From: Emydura subglobosa
Taxonomy: Eukaryota; Chordata; Testudines; Chelidae
Length of the DNA stretch: 64,000 nucleotides
Direction of reading: 5' to 3'
Assembly: GCA_007922225.1 (NCBI GenBank)
Contig: ML680088.1
Coordinates: 16,466,355-16,530,354 of the forward strand
The position numbers and the translations under genes are program-made. The notes under the pieces are model-generated. The model ran no database searches. It saw only the letters and a program-made list of their open reading frames with translations, and was not told where the DNA came from. Below, in pieces: positions 10,163 through 20,942 of the stretch (position 1 is its first letter; every line of letters begins with the position of its first letter).

Positions 10163-10440
10163 TCAATCATGGCGGGGTAGAAACGACCTGCTGAGGCGGT
10201 CCGCCTCGTCGTTCCTGACCTCCGGGAGGTGAGAGGCAGATATGTGGAAGTCGTGCCTCACCGCAAGATCCCAAAGGCAAGTGGCCTCCTGGCAAAGGGC
10301 CAAGGAGCGCGGCCCCTCCCCCCCTTGCCTGTTTATATAAAACATGGCCGCTGTGTTGTCCATCAGAACCTGTACCATCCTGCCCCTCAGGAATTTGAGG
10401 AACATTTTGCAGGCTAGACGGGACTGGCCCCGGTGCCGTG
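10163..10440 (-). pseudogene. DIRS RNase H domain, fused to gag
   Basis: The minus-strand frame 10163-10618 reads RGRMVQVLMDNTAAMFYINR, then GGEGPRSLALCQEATCLWDL, HDFHISASHLPEVRNDEADR and LSRSF. These are the RNase H blocks of DIRS pol, with the D of MDNTAAM and the D of NDEADRLSR in place. The same open frame continues upstream into Ser/Arg-rich gag sequence without the reverse transcriptase. The join lies in a purine run (10441-10457 on the plus strand) encoding a run of prolines on the minus strand. Confidence 0.8.
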
Positions 10441-11935
10441 GGGGGGGGGGAGGGGGGCGGTGCGCATGGTGTCCCAAGCTGCGGGACCGGTGCCTCCGGG
10501 ACTTGCGTTCCCAACTCGTCTTCCCCAATGACCGGCTCCAGGATGAGGAAGAGCAGTTTCGGCGGTGCCGGCGGGGAGGCGAGCAGCTGGAGGAGCTGGA
10601 CGAATACCTCCTAGGCACCGAGGTCTTGTATCGGCGCTTGCTTTAGGAGACCTAGAGTGGTGCCGAGCATGGCTGCACCCCCTTCTGGACTCTGAGGAGC
10701 GAGACCGATGGTACAGTGTTGAGGGCTCAGTCGGTGCCGAGTCCTTCAGTGCTGAGGGCTCAGTCGGGGCCGAGTCCTTTGGTGCCGAGCCCCGCACCGG
10801 GCTGCAGGTTAGGGATCTGGAGCGGTACCAGCGATCTTCGGCACCGGAAGACGAACGACGACGCCTGCGGTCGTCGGGCGCCTGGACCTTTTTCTGGCTG
10901 CGTGCCGGTGATCTGGACTTGCGCGTGTCCGTGTCCCCCAGGTGGCTGTGGGACCATGACCGGGATCGGTGTCGGGCACGCCAGGAGCCATGAGGCGGGG
11001 CTCATGCAGGGCTGTGAGCCGGACATCTGGACTGGTGCTGAGAGGACTGAAGCCCTTCGGCCACCGGGATCCGCGCCGGACTGCAAACTGGAGATCGGGA
11101 GCAGTGCCGCCCCTGCTTCTCAGACATCGGTGAGCGGGATCGGTACCGGGCGCAGTCGGGCTCTTGTGTCTGTGCCAGGCTGTGCACCGGGTATCGGTGC
11201 CGGGATCCCAAAGACCGATCCACATGCGAGGCAGAACTGTACCAACTTCACCTCACGCTGGAGCCTCGAGACCGCCCTCGGTGTCGAGGAGCTCGACGAC
11301 TCTGTGTCGGAGCAAGGAGGGGAGCCCACTCTCTCAACCCTCCTCAACCATCTGTGGGGAGACCTTGACTCCTGTCTCCGCCACCCACCGGAGGCACCCA
11401 GAGCGGGTTTACCCCGAGACGCCGGTCCCGGAACCCTCGGCCAAGAGGGGGACCGAGGCATGGGCATGTACATGAGGGCATGTGCCGCAGCGAAAGCCTC
11501 CGGCGTCGACGGCCCTTGCAGGGGCATTCGCCCACCCCCAGGAGTCAGGGGAGGCTCCCTGCGAGGAGATGCCAGTGCTGGAGTACTCTCCACGGCACGT
11601 GGCTGGGGCATCTCTTGAGTAACCCCCTGCTGTATCGGTCGCAAGGGGGGAGTCCATGTGGGCAGCCTCTGGCAGCTTCCTTTTCTTCAGTACCGCAGGT
11701 TGTTTATGGGATGGTACCAGTGCCGGCGGAGCGCTCTGCACCGACAATACGCTTGGTGCCGCCGGAGATCTGGACGGTTTGGAGTCCGGCCGGAGCATGG
11801 ACTCCATCAGCATCACCTTCAAGCGGGCATCCCACTACTTTTGTGTTCAGTGCTTGAAGGCCTTGCAGATCCGGCACTTGTCCTTATGATGCTGCTCCCC
11901 GAGGCAACGGAGGCAGCGGTCATGAGGATCGCTCA
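10441..11935 (-). pseudogene. DIRS gag-like region with zinc finger and SR-rich repeats
   Basis: At about 11935-11840 the minus strand encodes DRCLRCLGEQHHKDKCRICK, a C-x2-C...C-x2-C finger typical of DIRS gag N-termini. Then come Pro/Ala-rich sequence (11822-11409), a block with STPEAFAAA and ESSSSSTPRAVS (11644-11120), and basic repeats such as HRSRSSESRR and RYRSRSPMSE (11220-10600). Two or three frames are needed to read it, so it is decayed. Such proteins probably coat element RNA. GC content is much higher than in neighbouring DNA. Confidence 0.65.
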
Positions 11936-12099
11936 CCGATCATGGCTCAACCCTAAGCCCCTAAGTGCTAACAATCTATCTTCTAACTCTAATCTACTTA
12001 ACTTAACTGCTGTACTTAACGCTAACAAACAACTAGAAAAACAGGGATTGCTACTTGCTAATAGAGCAAGGGGCAGACATTCCAGCAACAGTCAATGTG

Positions 12100-12296
12100 C
12101 AGAAAGAAGGAACTGGGGGCCTGCGGGGTCGGTGGCACCCTATGTACCGTGGCATGAGCGCGGCACTCCAGGGGGCGCCTGAGCCGAGTCTACGGGGCTT
12201 GCTAAGGGCAAAAACGTTCCGGGAACCAGTGCACGGGGCGCGCACTCACCTATATTGGAATGGATATGAGCAATCACTCCAAGATAGAACCTGATA
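12100..12296. repeat. DIRS right inverted terminal repeat
   Basis: This pairs in inverted orientation with about 8415-8600. The shared block includes GTGCACGGGGCGCGCACT, CCAGGGGGCGCCTGAGCC and TTGGAATGGATATGAGCAA. A handful of mismatches by eye indicate moderate age. Confidence 0.8.
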
Positions 12297-12317
12297 GTTT
12301 TACGAGGGGGGGAGGTG

Positions 12318-12743
12318 TGTGACAGGGTGTTGGGGGGTGAACCCCCTTGTCAGCGCCCTGCCACGCTAGTGTAGCTAGCAGAAGGGCAGCAAAGCAGGTA
12401 GCTGGGGTGGGGTTGATTGCCTGAAGGGAGACAGCTGGGCAGAGGAACAGATTGAGCAGCTTTCCAGGGGAGTAATTAGCCCATGAGTGGCAGCTTTCCA
12501 AGAAGCCCTAGAAGGCTTATAAGCCAGGCCAGAGGGTTTGGGAAGGCAAAGAGAGAGGGATTGCCTGGCCATGGCCCTGGCCCACCCCTGCAAGGACTGA
12601 CCCAGGCAGGGCATTGTATGGTGGTGGGTACTTCAGACACATGCTGTAAATAAACCATGGTGACTGCAAGTCTGTGGGTCCTCGCTTCCTTTTTGGTCCT
12701 GAGGGGAAAGGAAGAGGGAGGCGGCAGCACTGGACTTGTTACA
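12318..12743 (+). mobile_element. Solo LTR
   Basis: The unit starts TGTGACAGGG and ends TTGTTACA. Within it are a TATA-like GGCTTATAAGCC (about 12515-12526), a polyadenylation signal AATAAA (about 12648) and a GT-rich stretch after it, in the right order for a U3-R-U5 LTR. No internal region or second LTR is nearby, so it is a solo LTR left by recombination. It lies 20 bp from the DIRS right end. A 5-bp target duplication is not clear. Confidence 0.65.
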
Positions 12744-15700
12744 CACTGATTGACCAGGAGACATCTTGGGTTGTTTCAGACAACGTTCAAACAATCCAGG
12801 CATCAATTTTACATTTGCCCCCAACACGTCAGTTACCAGAATAGCTCTTTTGCAAGATTTTGTTCGTCATTTTAGCCTCAGCGGCAGAAAAGCTCTTTGG
12901 CTGTTTTAGCTACAAGGACAATTTACCAGATTGTCACAGGTGATGGGATGCTGTAGAAACACCCTCACAATGGGAAGAGACTGACCCTGGAGTGCAAGAA
13001 AGCTACATCGATTTGGGATTTGCTCAGATGATGATGATGATGAGATGACAACTACACCACGCAAGACATCTAAGAGGAGTTATCAACCGGGCACAGGTGA
13101 AACAGAAAGGTGGGAATCTGTCTCTCCTATGGCTAACGCCCACATGTGGGATGCAATGTGTTACAAGAAGCAGGGTGAGGAACACAAAAACAAGTCCTCA
13201 TGGAGGAATCCCTCAGCCTTTGAGCTTTCCTTGCCTAGTGCAGATCATCAAGGCCATGACTGCTCTTCTGATGTAAATAAGTTTCAACAACAGAAGCGAG
13301 GAGATGCCAAATTGAGAGGAACATAAGTAAAAATGGGACTAAACTGACTGATGTCCCTTAAAATAAGGGACTCTTGAAAGGCTTGAATTGGGTAGGAGTG
13401 AGACACCCCTCCTTAGCAACTCTGTGAATCCAGTAACAAAAAATATTTCCCCTCAGCCATCTCTCCTGGCTAGAGACCTTCCTGATTGGAGGAGAAGGAA
13501 TTCAGCACAGACAGCTCCCAGAAGAGCTGGGCAACAGGTCTGGACTCGCAGGGTGCTCTCCTGCTAGATGTTAAATCTGAATTTTACAGGCTTGTTCTGC
13601 ACGTGGCGGGAGCTAGCAGCCCATCTTGCACTGATCTATTTCCACCACCGACAGAAGGAACAATGGAAAACAAGCCTACTGACAACATTTTTGCTGCAGG
13701 CGGTTTAGATGAGATCAGGGTGGGGGACAGTGCTCCCCCAGACTTGGGGTAACAGCAACCCCCCAACTCCCTCCTCGGTGGCTGGTATGCAGAGAGCTCT
13801 CCATCTTGTCGCAAGCTACTCTACCAGCTGGGCACAAAGGAAGCTGCTGAGATTCGCAGCATGGTGCCGTTGAGAACTGCTGGTTCGTGTCGTGGCTCTG
13901 TGAGCGGAGTCAGTGTGGTGTGTACGGGTACCAAACTAGATAATCCTTCTGCCCATTCATCTGAATGCTGGCATTTCAGTTCAAGGGAGGGGACCCACTA
14001 ATAAATATTGACCCAAGTTACTTAGAATGAGAGCTGGGGTGAGCCAATAGGTCTTCCCAGGGTTATTTGTAGTTATTTGCCAACAGGGTGGGAAAAGGGC
14101 TCTGAGTACTATGTGCTATTGGGGGATTGGATGAAGGCAGGGTGTGGCGTACAGGGTTCCTGTGTTGGGGGAAAACACGGTTCCCGGATCAGCCATCTGC
14201 TGCACTTCTGCTTCTCTCAGATACCGTGGTGATGAGACCTGATGATCACACTTGCTTTTCCTCCCTCTCTCATCAAGGAGAATTGGTAGGGAATAATTAG
14301 CAGGCTCTCCTGCTGCAGGCATCTCTAGAGGGCCTCTGCCTAGCCTGAAGTGGAAGCCATGATGTTGGAGCGGAGCTGTGCCAGAAGCCTCTCCTCAGGC
14401 GGTGCAAAGGCCATTTGCCAGACTGCTGAGGTTTCACAGACTTGTTAGGGGCTGAGAGAAGCTACCACAAGGGAGCACATATCTCCGTGTCCAAACTCCT
14501 TCCTCGTAGAGAGAAAAACCTGCGTGTAAGTAGTAGAGATACCCCTCACCGGGTATAGGGTAAAAGAGGGGTTCCCACACTGCCGTACGTGTACCCACCA
14601 CTGGCACATGAGCTTGTTGGAGGTGGGCGTATACTACAACAGGTTGATCTGTCCCTTGTAAGGGGGGCCTGGGATCAGCTGATCTGTCCCGTGACGTGGC
14701 CCCTTTAAGGACACAAGTGTGCAAGGGAACAGGGCCAGGGATCAATCAGGGAGTTGCACCCTGAACCTGATGACCCCCAGCTGTTAGGTGACTCCCCGGA
14801 GGAGAGCGGCAGACAGGGCCTGGACAGGGGAATTACGGGCGAGCATTGATACAGGAGAGGCAACCCTGGGATGGGAGCCAGAAGGGAGCCTGGGGGCTGG
14901 GGAAGCCTGTTTGAATCCTGGGCCAGCCCCAAGGAGGAAGGAGGGTTGTGAGTTGTGAGTCCAGGGAAGGAGAGGAGCTGAGGGAAAGACGCTCCAGAGG
15001 AGCCGGGGCTGCAGTGGGACTGGCAGAGCCCCCCACTGCAGAGGGATCTGGAGGTCAACTGCAACTTGAAGCCTTGGAACAAGGGTGAATTGGAACCGAA
15101 GTGCCTCAGACTCCCCCCGGCAGATCTCCGCCAGCTGCGGAGACAGCCTCCTGACACCGCCTGGAAACGAGCGCCAGCCACCGGGAGAATGGTGCAGGGA
15201 GTGCTTCAGCCGTCAGCTTTTAACCAGGTGAGCGTGGGAACCGCCAGCACTTGGAGGCGGCTGGCCTCAGACACAGCTTTGCACAGAACCTCCTTGCCCT
15301 GCGAGCGGTCACTGGAACAGTCAACAGAACAGCTCCGCTCGCCTGAAGGGCATGATTTACGGAGCTGGTCAAAAGCCTTCTGACAAGGTGCCATAGAAAA
15401 CGAAGGAGAAAGTCTGCAGTAAAGACCAGAATCCCAGCCTGGACGAAGGACTAGTTCAGGCTAGGCAATGCGTCTGCCTAGTGGTACCTGGCGCGCATGC
15501 AGGTCTGCATGCAGAGCCCCAGCTGCTTCCTCCCCATCACTGACCCTGCCATGGGCATCAGCCCCCCTGCCTGACCGGCCAGCTCAAATTCACAGCATGT
15601 TGTGAAAAGGCACCCGCCTCTTTTAGCCCCTCCTCTCGCTTTCCATCCATCCCACGGACACGGCCCTCCGTCGTCAGCACCACAGGGGCCAAACGTGCCA

Positions 15701-16380
15701 CGCCGGACACGTTCCGGCAGCTCCAGATGGAGCCGACTGCCACGCCACCCTGCGTTTTCAAAAGGTGCCAGTAATTTCAATGGGCCCCGGCCGTGGGTGC
15801 CCAGCTGGAGACACTGTCCAGGGCTCCCATTTTCAAGGAGAGCTGTTAAATAGAGGAGCACAGCGGCCCACCCAGCCTTACAATCTATGACTCAGGTCAA
15901 CAGGAGCAAATCAAGGTCCCTGAATCTTTTTGCTGCCAAAAGCCAACACGCTATCAGCACTAAATAAATGTTAAACACAATAGTAACAAGCGGGAAGAGA
16001 TTCAGCCCTGGGGCCAGTGATGGAGGTTTTTGAATGACCTGGCGAGCAAGCTGGTGACTTGCTGAGAACACAGCAAAGGGTCTTTCCAGGTGGCGAGGCC
16101 ACTGGTTTAAATGTCCCCGTTCCCCGCCTTGAAGGCTACATTAAACATGGGCACTCCTAAGGCAAAACACACTGCCACCCCTAATCTAACCCATCCAGCT
16201 ACGCTAGATTCTCTGAGAAAAGTCACCTCGAAATCACCGTGGCTAATTGAATGGATAGGCGGCAGCGCTACAAAGCCAATACACGCTTGAATAGAAAGCT
16301 TTGTGGGGGGGAAGTCCCGCCCTGATGTTTTCCAAGTGGAAAATTCCTTTACCTGCAGGAAATTTCAAGTGAGGTTAAAA
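12744..16380. other. Intergenic block without recognisable gene
   Basis: Several short frames (13045-13326, 13486-13752, 15066-15383) lack domains, splice context and similarity to anything I know. From about 14430 to 15470 the base composition and the phrase CGTGGCCCCTTTAAGGAC suggest another LTR or retroelement remnant, but boundaries cannot be drawn. A (TGA)n run lies at 13029-13043. The region 15480-16380 shows nothing beyond low-copy-looking sequence. Confidence 0.35.
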
Positions 16381-16640
16381 GGGTTTCTTCTCCCTCAGCC
16401 CCCCAACTGTGAAAATTGGAGGAAACAGTAAGTGGGGGGAAACACCAGCATTTCCAAACAAAAGTTCCGACAAATTCAGAGCTTTCTCACAAAAAAAACT
16501 TTCATTTCAGAAAATGCATTTAATCACACATGATTTTTCTACATTCAGAATTTCATTTGCTGAAACGCTGCTTTCCACTAAAACAAACTGGGGCGGAGAA
16601 TTTTCCTTTGAAAGCTCCTCTGCTTACATGCACTAGGAAC
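16381..16640. repeat. AT-rich repeat remnant of MITE type
   Basis: The sequence is rich in AAAATTC, TTTCAT and GGAAAATT phrases (for example GAATTTCATTTGCTGAAACG), resembling the foldback elements at 18860-19190 and 33370-34100. Ends are not defined. Confidence 0.35.
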
Positions 16641-18859
16641 AGAAGAAAAAAAGCAGGAACAATGGTCCGGGCCACTTCTGTCCGGTGTTCAGCTTCGGAC
16701 ACCTCATTTCAAGGAAGCGCTAACAAATGTCTGGAAGGTCCAGGGAAGAGTTGTGTTGGTAAGGGGTAGGGATCCAAGGAAGCTGCGTAACAGAGCAGAC
16801 CAGGATGGCTAAACTTTCAGAGAGACTAAAGTTGATTCTGTCCCTTTCATGCTATTTTGGAGAGATATAGGGGGCAGAAATACTCCTTAGAGAATACCAC
16901 TCAGGACAGGGCTACAATACAGCCAAAAGGTGGCAGCTGCTGAAAATCAGAGCAGCCCCTAGACCTGTTCTAATTTGTGCCAGGGCTAAGGCAGCCCATA
17001 CTGGGAGGTTAAGTTGACCTTTGCTCTTCCTCTGCCTAGACTCTGACCCCTGCAAGGTGCAGCGCAAAACCATGCTTGTTTTACCTTATCCCATTTCTAT
17101 CGCTCGTCACTGTGACTCTCCATCTTGAATCTGTGAGAAGGGGACCGGGACTGGGACCAGGACCGTGTTTAACAACATTGGTCATACTGAACATCATACA
17201 GAAATATTGGTACAAGGGGGGGACTTTAAGGGGAACACGACTGTGGGCCTATAAATATACAGCTCCCCTCCTTCAAGGCCTTGATCTCAGAAAGGAGCAA
17301 TATTTGGACTGTCAGCTGGGTTTGCTGTCATTGCGGTACGGGGCACCTTTATTGATCTTGGCTTACCAGTGTACTCTCTTTCATTTATCACTAAGGTGTG
17401 TTTCTTTCTCTCATGTTAGCTTGATATGATTCTACACTGTATAAATTCTTCCCACACACTCCCTGGTACTCTTATAAACAAACATGGGCCTTTGGCAGAC
17501 TGGGCCCAAACTTTATGGACTCTGAGAATCCTTGAGTGACAACCCCACCAAGTTGCCCGATAGATGGCTTGCCATGGGAATGATCAGCAGGTCCACACTG
17601 CCTCTCTGCCCCTGAAATAACCCCGACACCTCCTAGGTGTACCCAGATTTGGGGAGGCACATTGCTACCACCTACCCTTAGCATGAGGGAGTCTCAAATG
17701 TGCCGGCTGTGGCTTAGCTCCCTGACTCCACCAGCCCCTGGTGGCACAAGCATTTCCTGACAGGCCTCCATAGGCCTCTCTCTCTCTCTCTGTACAGGTT
17801 AGCCACTGGCACATACCAACCCATGAGTCCTCAGACTGCCCTGCTCCTGGTCCATGGCACACTCAGAGAGCTCTGATCCCATACTCCCAAAGGAACAGTA
17901 CGCACCAACTTCCTAGGTTCAGCTCCGCAGCACTTAGATAGAGCTCCAACGAAAATGAGGGGGAGTTGATTATTCAAAGAAAAGTGATTTTTCAAATGAT
18001 AGTGAATGAGAATACTGGAAACCAACGGTTATGTATGAAACAAAATCATAACATGATTTCTAGAGCCTACACTTAATTCACAGGTCATTGCCCCGTCTCC
18101 TAAAGGGTAGCTTACACCAAGTCCTTTTCCCAGTATTTTCAGGCAAAACGGCTGAGATCCCTCACTCATAAGATCAAGCCCACTGGCGGATTGAAAGATT
18201 CCAGAGCATCTCTCTGCACCCCAGATATATCGGACCAGATCTTTGATGTTCACCTGGAAGCAGGGTGTCTCCTCCTCCCACCTCCCTCGTGTGCCGCTTC
18301 CTGTTCATTTCCTTCTGCAGTCTCTGCAACCTCGTCACTAGTATTTGACTCAATAGACTAATAGCCTTCTCTGGTAACACACACAGTACACAATGGCCCA
18401 CCAAGGGAGGTACGTGTATGCCCATCTCCTGTCTGAAGATGCTGGTCTCCAGGCATGTTACCTTTGAGTGACCTGTCTTTAACTAGTAGGCCTAGTGAAC
18501 ATAGTTTTCAGCATATACACACAACTCCTCACATATTTCCCTATATACAGCTCACAAGGATTGGAATGACCAGGTGCCACAGGCTTTCATTACAGACCTT
18601 ACATGACCCCGTTTGGTGACCCCAGGGGATTCCTGTACATCAACGTACCCCTCTGCCTTCTGCCACTTGGCATCAGGAGATCCTTGGGTCACGTAACCCA
18701 CCCACTTTGGCTGTATCCCTGGAATAAGGAAATGGAAAAAGTGGAAAGGAAATGGTCAGAGAAAGAAGTGATGAGATTAGACTCTCAGACTAACGGTAAA
18801 AGCAATTAGTCAACATTTTCAGAAGTGAATAGTAAGTGGTGGTAAAGGTGGAAAAGCTA
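16641..18859. other. Intergenic, nothing supported
   Basis: No coding frame with a domain was found. A (CT)n run lies at about 17777-17791. The frame at 17076-17429 reads hydrophobic residues but has no family resemblance. Confidence 0.3.
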
Positions 18860-19195
18860 GTTTTGTAACAGTATTTGAAACTGATTACATTTCAAAGAGT
18901 TTGAAACAACTGGTTTTTTGTTTTGTTTTGTTTTTTAAACTTTTTCAATTTTTCACAAAATTTTAATCAAAAGTTATCACAGTTCTTCATTTCCCAGAAA
19001 CTAGATTATTTTTGGAAAAATTTCAGTATTTTTTCCATGAAGTAGTTTGATTTTTTTTTTTCCCCATGAAAAATGAGCAACATTGACAATTTTTTGTGAA
19101 AATTCATTTTGGAGGGAAAAGTCCATTTTTTTTTTCAGTAGAAAAATCTCTTCATTCAAAACATTTTATCCAGCTGTTGTGACTTTTGGGGCCCC
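18860..19195. repeat. AT-rich MITE-like repeat
   Basis: A run of GTTTT units near 18917 and phrases such as CATTTTGGAGGGAAAAGTCC and TGAAAAATTC-type sequence match the degenerate T-rich repeats common in turtles. No terminal repeats could be fixed. Confidence 0.35.
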
Positions 19196-19964
19196 ACACA
19201 AGACCTTCCAGCGGGGCCAGAATTTCAGAGAATGGACAATCAGGTTGCTTTTAGGTGGCTTGTTGGATACCCAAATATAAGGGCAACAGAGCTGCCAAAT
19301 TCATAACTGGTGAACAATGAACAATTTTAAATGGGTGGAGCAAAGGGTGGATGGGGATGTTGAACAACATTTGTCATCTTTTTGAATGCATTGGCCTAAC
19401 ATTGTGAAATGGAAGAGACGATAGCCTGGCATTTGATAAATTTGAGGCTGGAGGACAAGGAGTTCTTCCAGTGTCCAGTCTTTCTTTGTGTTAGGATCTC
19501 CTATGAAATAACTCATGACCCCCACATATTCCCATTATACATTTACAACGTACAGCCTGCAGAATGAATATTAAAAAGAAAACTAACAAGCATGGATGTG
19601 AACATGGATTTCATTCTAAACTGAGTAAAGCAACTAGAATCTTTGAACCTTAAGTTGTATATCCATCTAAGGAAGAAACAATGCCCTGCTACTTGGTGTG
19701 TGCGAATTGACTAGCAATTCTTCCCCTCTCTTATTACAATTTTTTTTTTTTTTGCTAGCAATTATCACCATTTCCCTCAGGTGCTCATTTTCTCTCTGAG
19801 CCTCACCACCGAGAAAAGTTTCTCGCATACAGCAGGGACAGGAAGCGTCACCATGATCTTGTAAATCTCCTAGGCCACAAGCTGCTTCTGGAAGAACAAT
19901 GTGGATGGAGCTTGGTTTCCTGTGCACTGATTCTGAGGCCAGGACTGACTTTGCTGCTTATCTG
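19196..19964. other. Intergenic, nothing supported
   Basis: No gene or clear repeat was seen. A short T-run lies at 19741-19754. Confidence 0.3.
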
Positions 19965-20120
19965 TGGAATTGCAACACAGGAATTGCCAGATTGGAGGAG
20001 ACCAGTCATCCATCTAGCCCAGTCCCAACTCCAAAAGCACTGGTGCCAGTTGCTTCAGAGGAAGAGGTAAAACAAAAATGTGGTAATAGTCTCTTATGGA
20101 ACAACCAGGGAAAGTTTCCT
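19965..20120 (-). mobile_element. CR1 LINE 3' end fragment, minus orientation
   Basis: The plus strand reads AGGAATTGCCAGATTGGAGG, then CATCCATCTAGCCCAGTCCC and GTTGCTTCAGAGGAAG. This is the reverse complement of the CR1 tail ending GACCAGTCTGGCTGTTCTT that closes the copy at 21400-22540. Confidence 0.6.
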
Positions 20121-20913
20121 CCTTACCCACTAATTAGAGCTCGGATTATGCTACAACACTCTGACTGCAAAGCTTCCAAGAGGCTGTCTTTGACCTGCCT
20201 GCATGCCCCGCAAAATTCAGGTGCTGATTCTTAAGCCCTGGACTTTGCTCGTCCTTGTTACACCCTATTCAGGTAGCCTGGCCCATGCATAGCCCTCGAA
20301 GTCATTGTGACTGAGCTTAAACACACATGGTAGCAACCCTGAAAACTGAGCCATAGAATGGCTAACGACTAGGATGCCGTTATGGAGAGAGACCAGGACC
20401 CAGGCAACCACCTTGGAGGAGGAAAGGAAGGGGCACAAACTCCCCCACCTCCCCCCACGCAAGTACAATTGCAGTGATGTAACAAAGATGTCTGAGCAAA
20501 GCCAGACAACATGCTTTCCAACACTTGCAACCACAGCAGCGAGCAGACCCTACTGCAGAGAACATGAATCTGCATGGCACAGCTACCTTCCAGCTTTTCC
20601 CCACTGTCTGCCAGGGTACTCAATTAATTAGGTGCACAGAAAGTAAATAGTTGGCAAGCATACTTGATGCCGAAACGTGTGAAACAGCCCAACTGTGTCA
20701 ACTGACGATTGTTTGCCGTCTGTCTGTCTGTTGGAAAGGTGCTAACACAGAGCCGTCTCCGGCTCACCGGCGGAGAGAACGGCTGGGAGGGAAGTTTGCA
20801 GCAGCCTCTCAGGAAAAGGCAAAACATATTTGCTTTCCACCTTCCCCCTTTTAAAGCACTATGTGCAGCTGGCACAATAGGAGTCAGTCCTCTTGCGAAC
20901 GCCCCGGCACACC
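20121..20913. other. Upstream flank of GAL3ST2, no feature fixed
   Basis: This holds the presumed promoter and any 5' UTR of the sulfotransferase gene. A TTTTAAAGC at about 20849 is weakly TATA-like, 60 bp before the start codon. No other element was identified. Confidence 0.3.
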
Positions 20914-20942
20914 ATGCTGAAACTCAAAAGGTACCTGAGCAA
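20914..20942 (+). CDS. GAL3ST2: GAL3ST2 coding exon 1 (signal-anchor N-terminus)
   Basis: ATG opens MLKLKRYLS and the exon ends AGCAA before the donor GTAAGTGC. Joining to exon 2 completes Lys and continues [14 protein letters not shown] in frame. A second donor 12 bases earlier (AAAAG, then GTACCTGAG) would also join in frame and drop four residues. The match of phase and of a basic tail before the membrane segment supports it, but 4.7 kb separates it from exon 2. Confidence 0.55.

Larger units (their letters stand above)
8372..12296 (-). mobile_element. Internally deleted DIRS retrotransposon with inverted termini
   Basis: The element reads from right to left. The right end (about 12100-12294) and left end (about 8415-8600) are long inverted repeats, recognisable by GGGGCTTGCTAAGGGCAAAA on the plus strand at the right and its complement at the left. 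Inside, in minus-strand order, are a gag zinc finger (about 11935-11840), an Arg/Ser- and Pro-rich gag body (11820-10450), an RNase H piece (10430-10170), and a tyrosine recombinase (about 9750-8828). No reverse transcriptase region lies between gag and RNase H. The gene content and the recombinase in place of an integrase identify DIRS. Frameshifts and stops show it is dead as an autonomous element. Confidence 0.85.

Noticed and set aside
10441..10457. Reverse transcriptase hidden in another frame near the gag-RNase H join
   Set aside because: I looked in all minus-strand frames between 10418 and 10800 and saw only gag-like Ser/Arg/Pro sequence, with no YxDD-type or LPFGL-type block.
12318..12743. 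Complete endogenous retrovirus
   Set aside because: Only one LTR is present and no gag, pol or env frame follows.
13045..13326. 93-codon plus-strand frame
   Set aside because: No recognisable family, no exon boundaries and no neighbouring exon. Its length is within chance.
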